A program made the position numbers and the translations under genes. Shown here piece by piece: positions 47,693-47,970 of a DNA stretch of 47,970 nucleotides. The notes beneath the pieces were generated by a model. That model did not search any database, had not been told where the DNA came from, and was given only the letters and a program-made list of their open reading frames with translations. Within the stretch, counting starts at the first letter, position 1. Each line of letters opens with the position of its first letter. The stretch covers positions 5,020 through 52,989 of the forward strand of contig PAQA01000016.1 in assembly GCA_002709155.1 (NCBI GenBank). The letters run 5' to 3'. This stretch comes from Rhodospirillaceae bacterium. GTDB taxonomy: Bacteria > Pseudomonadota > Alphaproteobacteria > Thalassobaculales > Thalassobaculaceae.

Positions 47693-47970
47693 TTACCAAA
47701 CACCAATGAGATAGCCGCGTTGTTTGCCCTTACCTGTTCGAGATGCTATTTCTTTATTACTCAGTGTCGGCCGTAATTTTCGGGTTCTCATCCAATCAAA
47801 TAATTGTTGAAATAATTGCTCTCTTATATCTTTATGAATTTCGCTCGCACCTAAATCATTCATCTCATCTGGATCCTCTTCCAAATTGAAAAGCTGGGGC
47901 GTAAATCCATCGTAATAAATATATTTCCAGGTTTTCGTTCTGATCATAAATGCTCGACATTCCTCTGGTC
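47693..47970 (-). CDS. Sulfatase/alkaline-phosphatase superfamily hydrolase C-terminus (arylsulfatase / phosphonate monoester hydrolase-like), 5' end cut by window edge
   Basis: Frame open to the edge: PEECRAFMIRTKTWKYIYYDGFTPQLFNLEEDPDEMNDLGA...; RTxxWKYI...PQLFNLExDPxExxDL is the sulfatase C-terminal motif. Confidence 0.8.
   Translation of the reverse strand, partial: PEECRAFMIRTKTWKYIYYDGFTPQLFNLEEDPDEMNDLGASEIHKDIREQLFQQLFDWMRTRKLRPTLSNKEIASRTGKGKQRGYLIGVW

Noticed and set aside
47693-47970. Apparent truncation of the sulfatase-like gene
   Set aside because: The frame stays open to the window edge, so this is a boundary effect rather than a pseudogene.

Overview
The window reads as a low-GC chromosomal segment, probably from an alphaproteobacterium. 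This rests on gene order and on DUF2794, DUF3126 and DUF2232-type proteins; no database search was possible. Positions ~3.2-33 kb are a dense housekeeping core: holC-pepA | lptF-lptG-lptD-surA-pdxA-rsmA | gmk-yicC-mltG-fabF-acpP-fabG-fabD (minus strand) | rpsF-rpsR-DUF2232-rplI-dnaB-alr-mlaE-mlaF-radA-cvpA-SDR | der-bamB-TPR protein (minus strand). The flanks are accessory metabolism: Ldh_2 dehydrogenase (cut by the left edge), SNase-like nuclease, aldo/keto reductase, IDH/IMDH-like dehydrogenase, bioY, trhO-GST, LysE/ArgO exporter, alpha-hydroxy-acid dehydrogenase, a His-rich CbiX-like chelatase, a divergent IlvD/Edd dehydratase, two LLM flavin oxidoreductases, a DAO-type oxidoreductase, an SMR transporter and a sulfatase/PMH-like hydrolase (cut by the right edge). 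I found no convincing new multi-gene defence or mobile system, CRISPR array, rRNA or tRNA. The most useful observations are: (i) two genes with in-frame TAA codons that the ORF track hides (LLM oxidoreductase at 43651-44667, GFA-like protein at 36256-36507); (ii) a three-stem candidate leader RNA upstream of rpsF that would pair with its Shine-Dalgarno sequence; (iii) a perfect 5 x 12-bp tandem repeat encoding a (GHSH)n tract in the CbiX-like protein, with an 11-bp inverted repeat upstream of the gene; (iv) an orphan PilZ-like protein next to an uncharacterised two-TM protein; (v) the apparent absence of purF between cvpA and the SDR gene; (vi) a perfect DnaA box upstream of dnaB.
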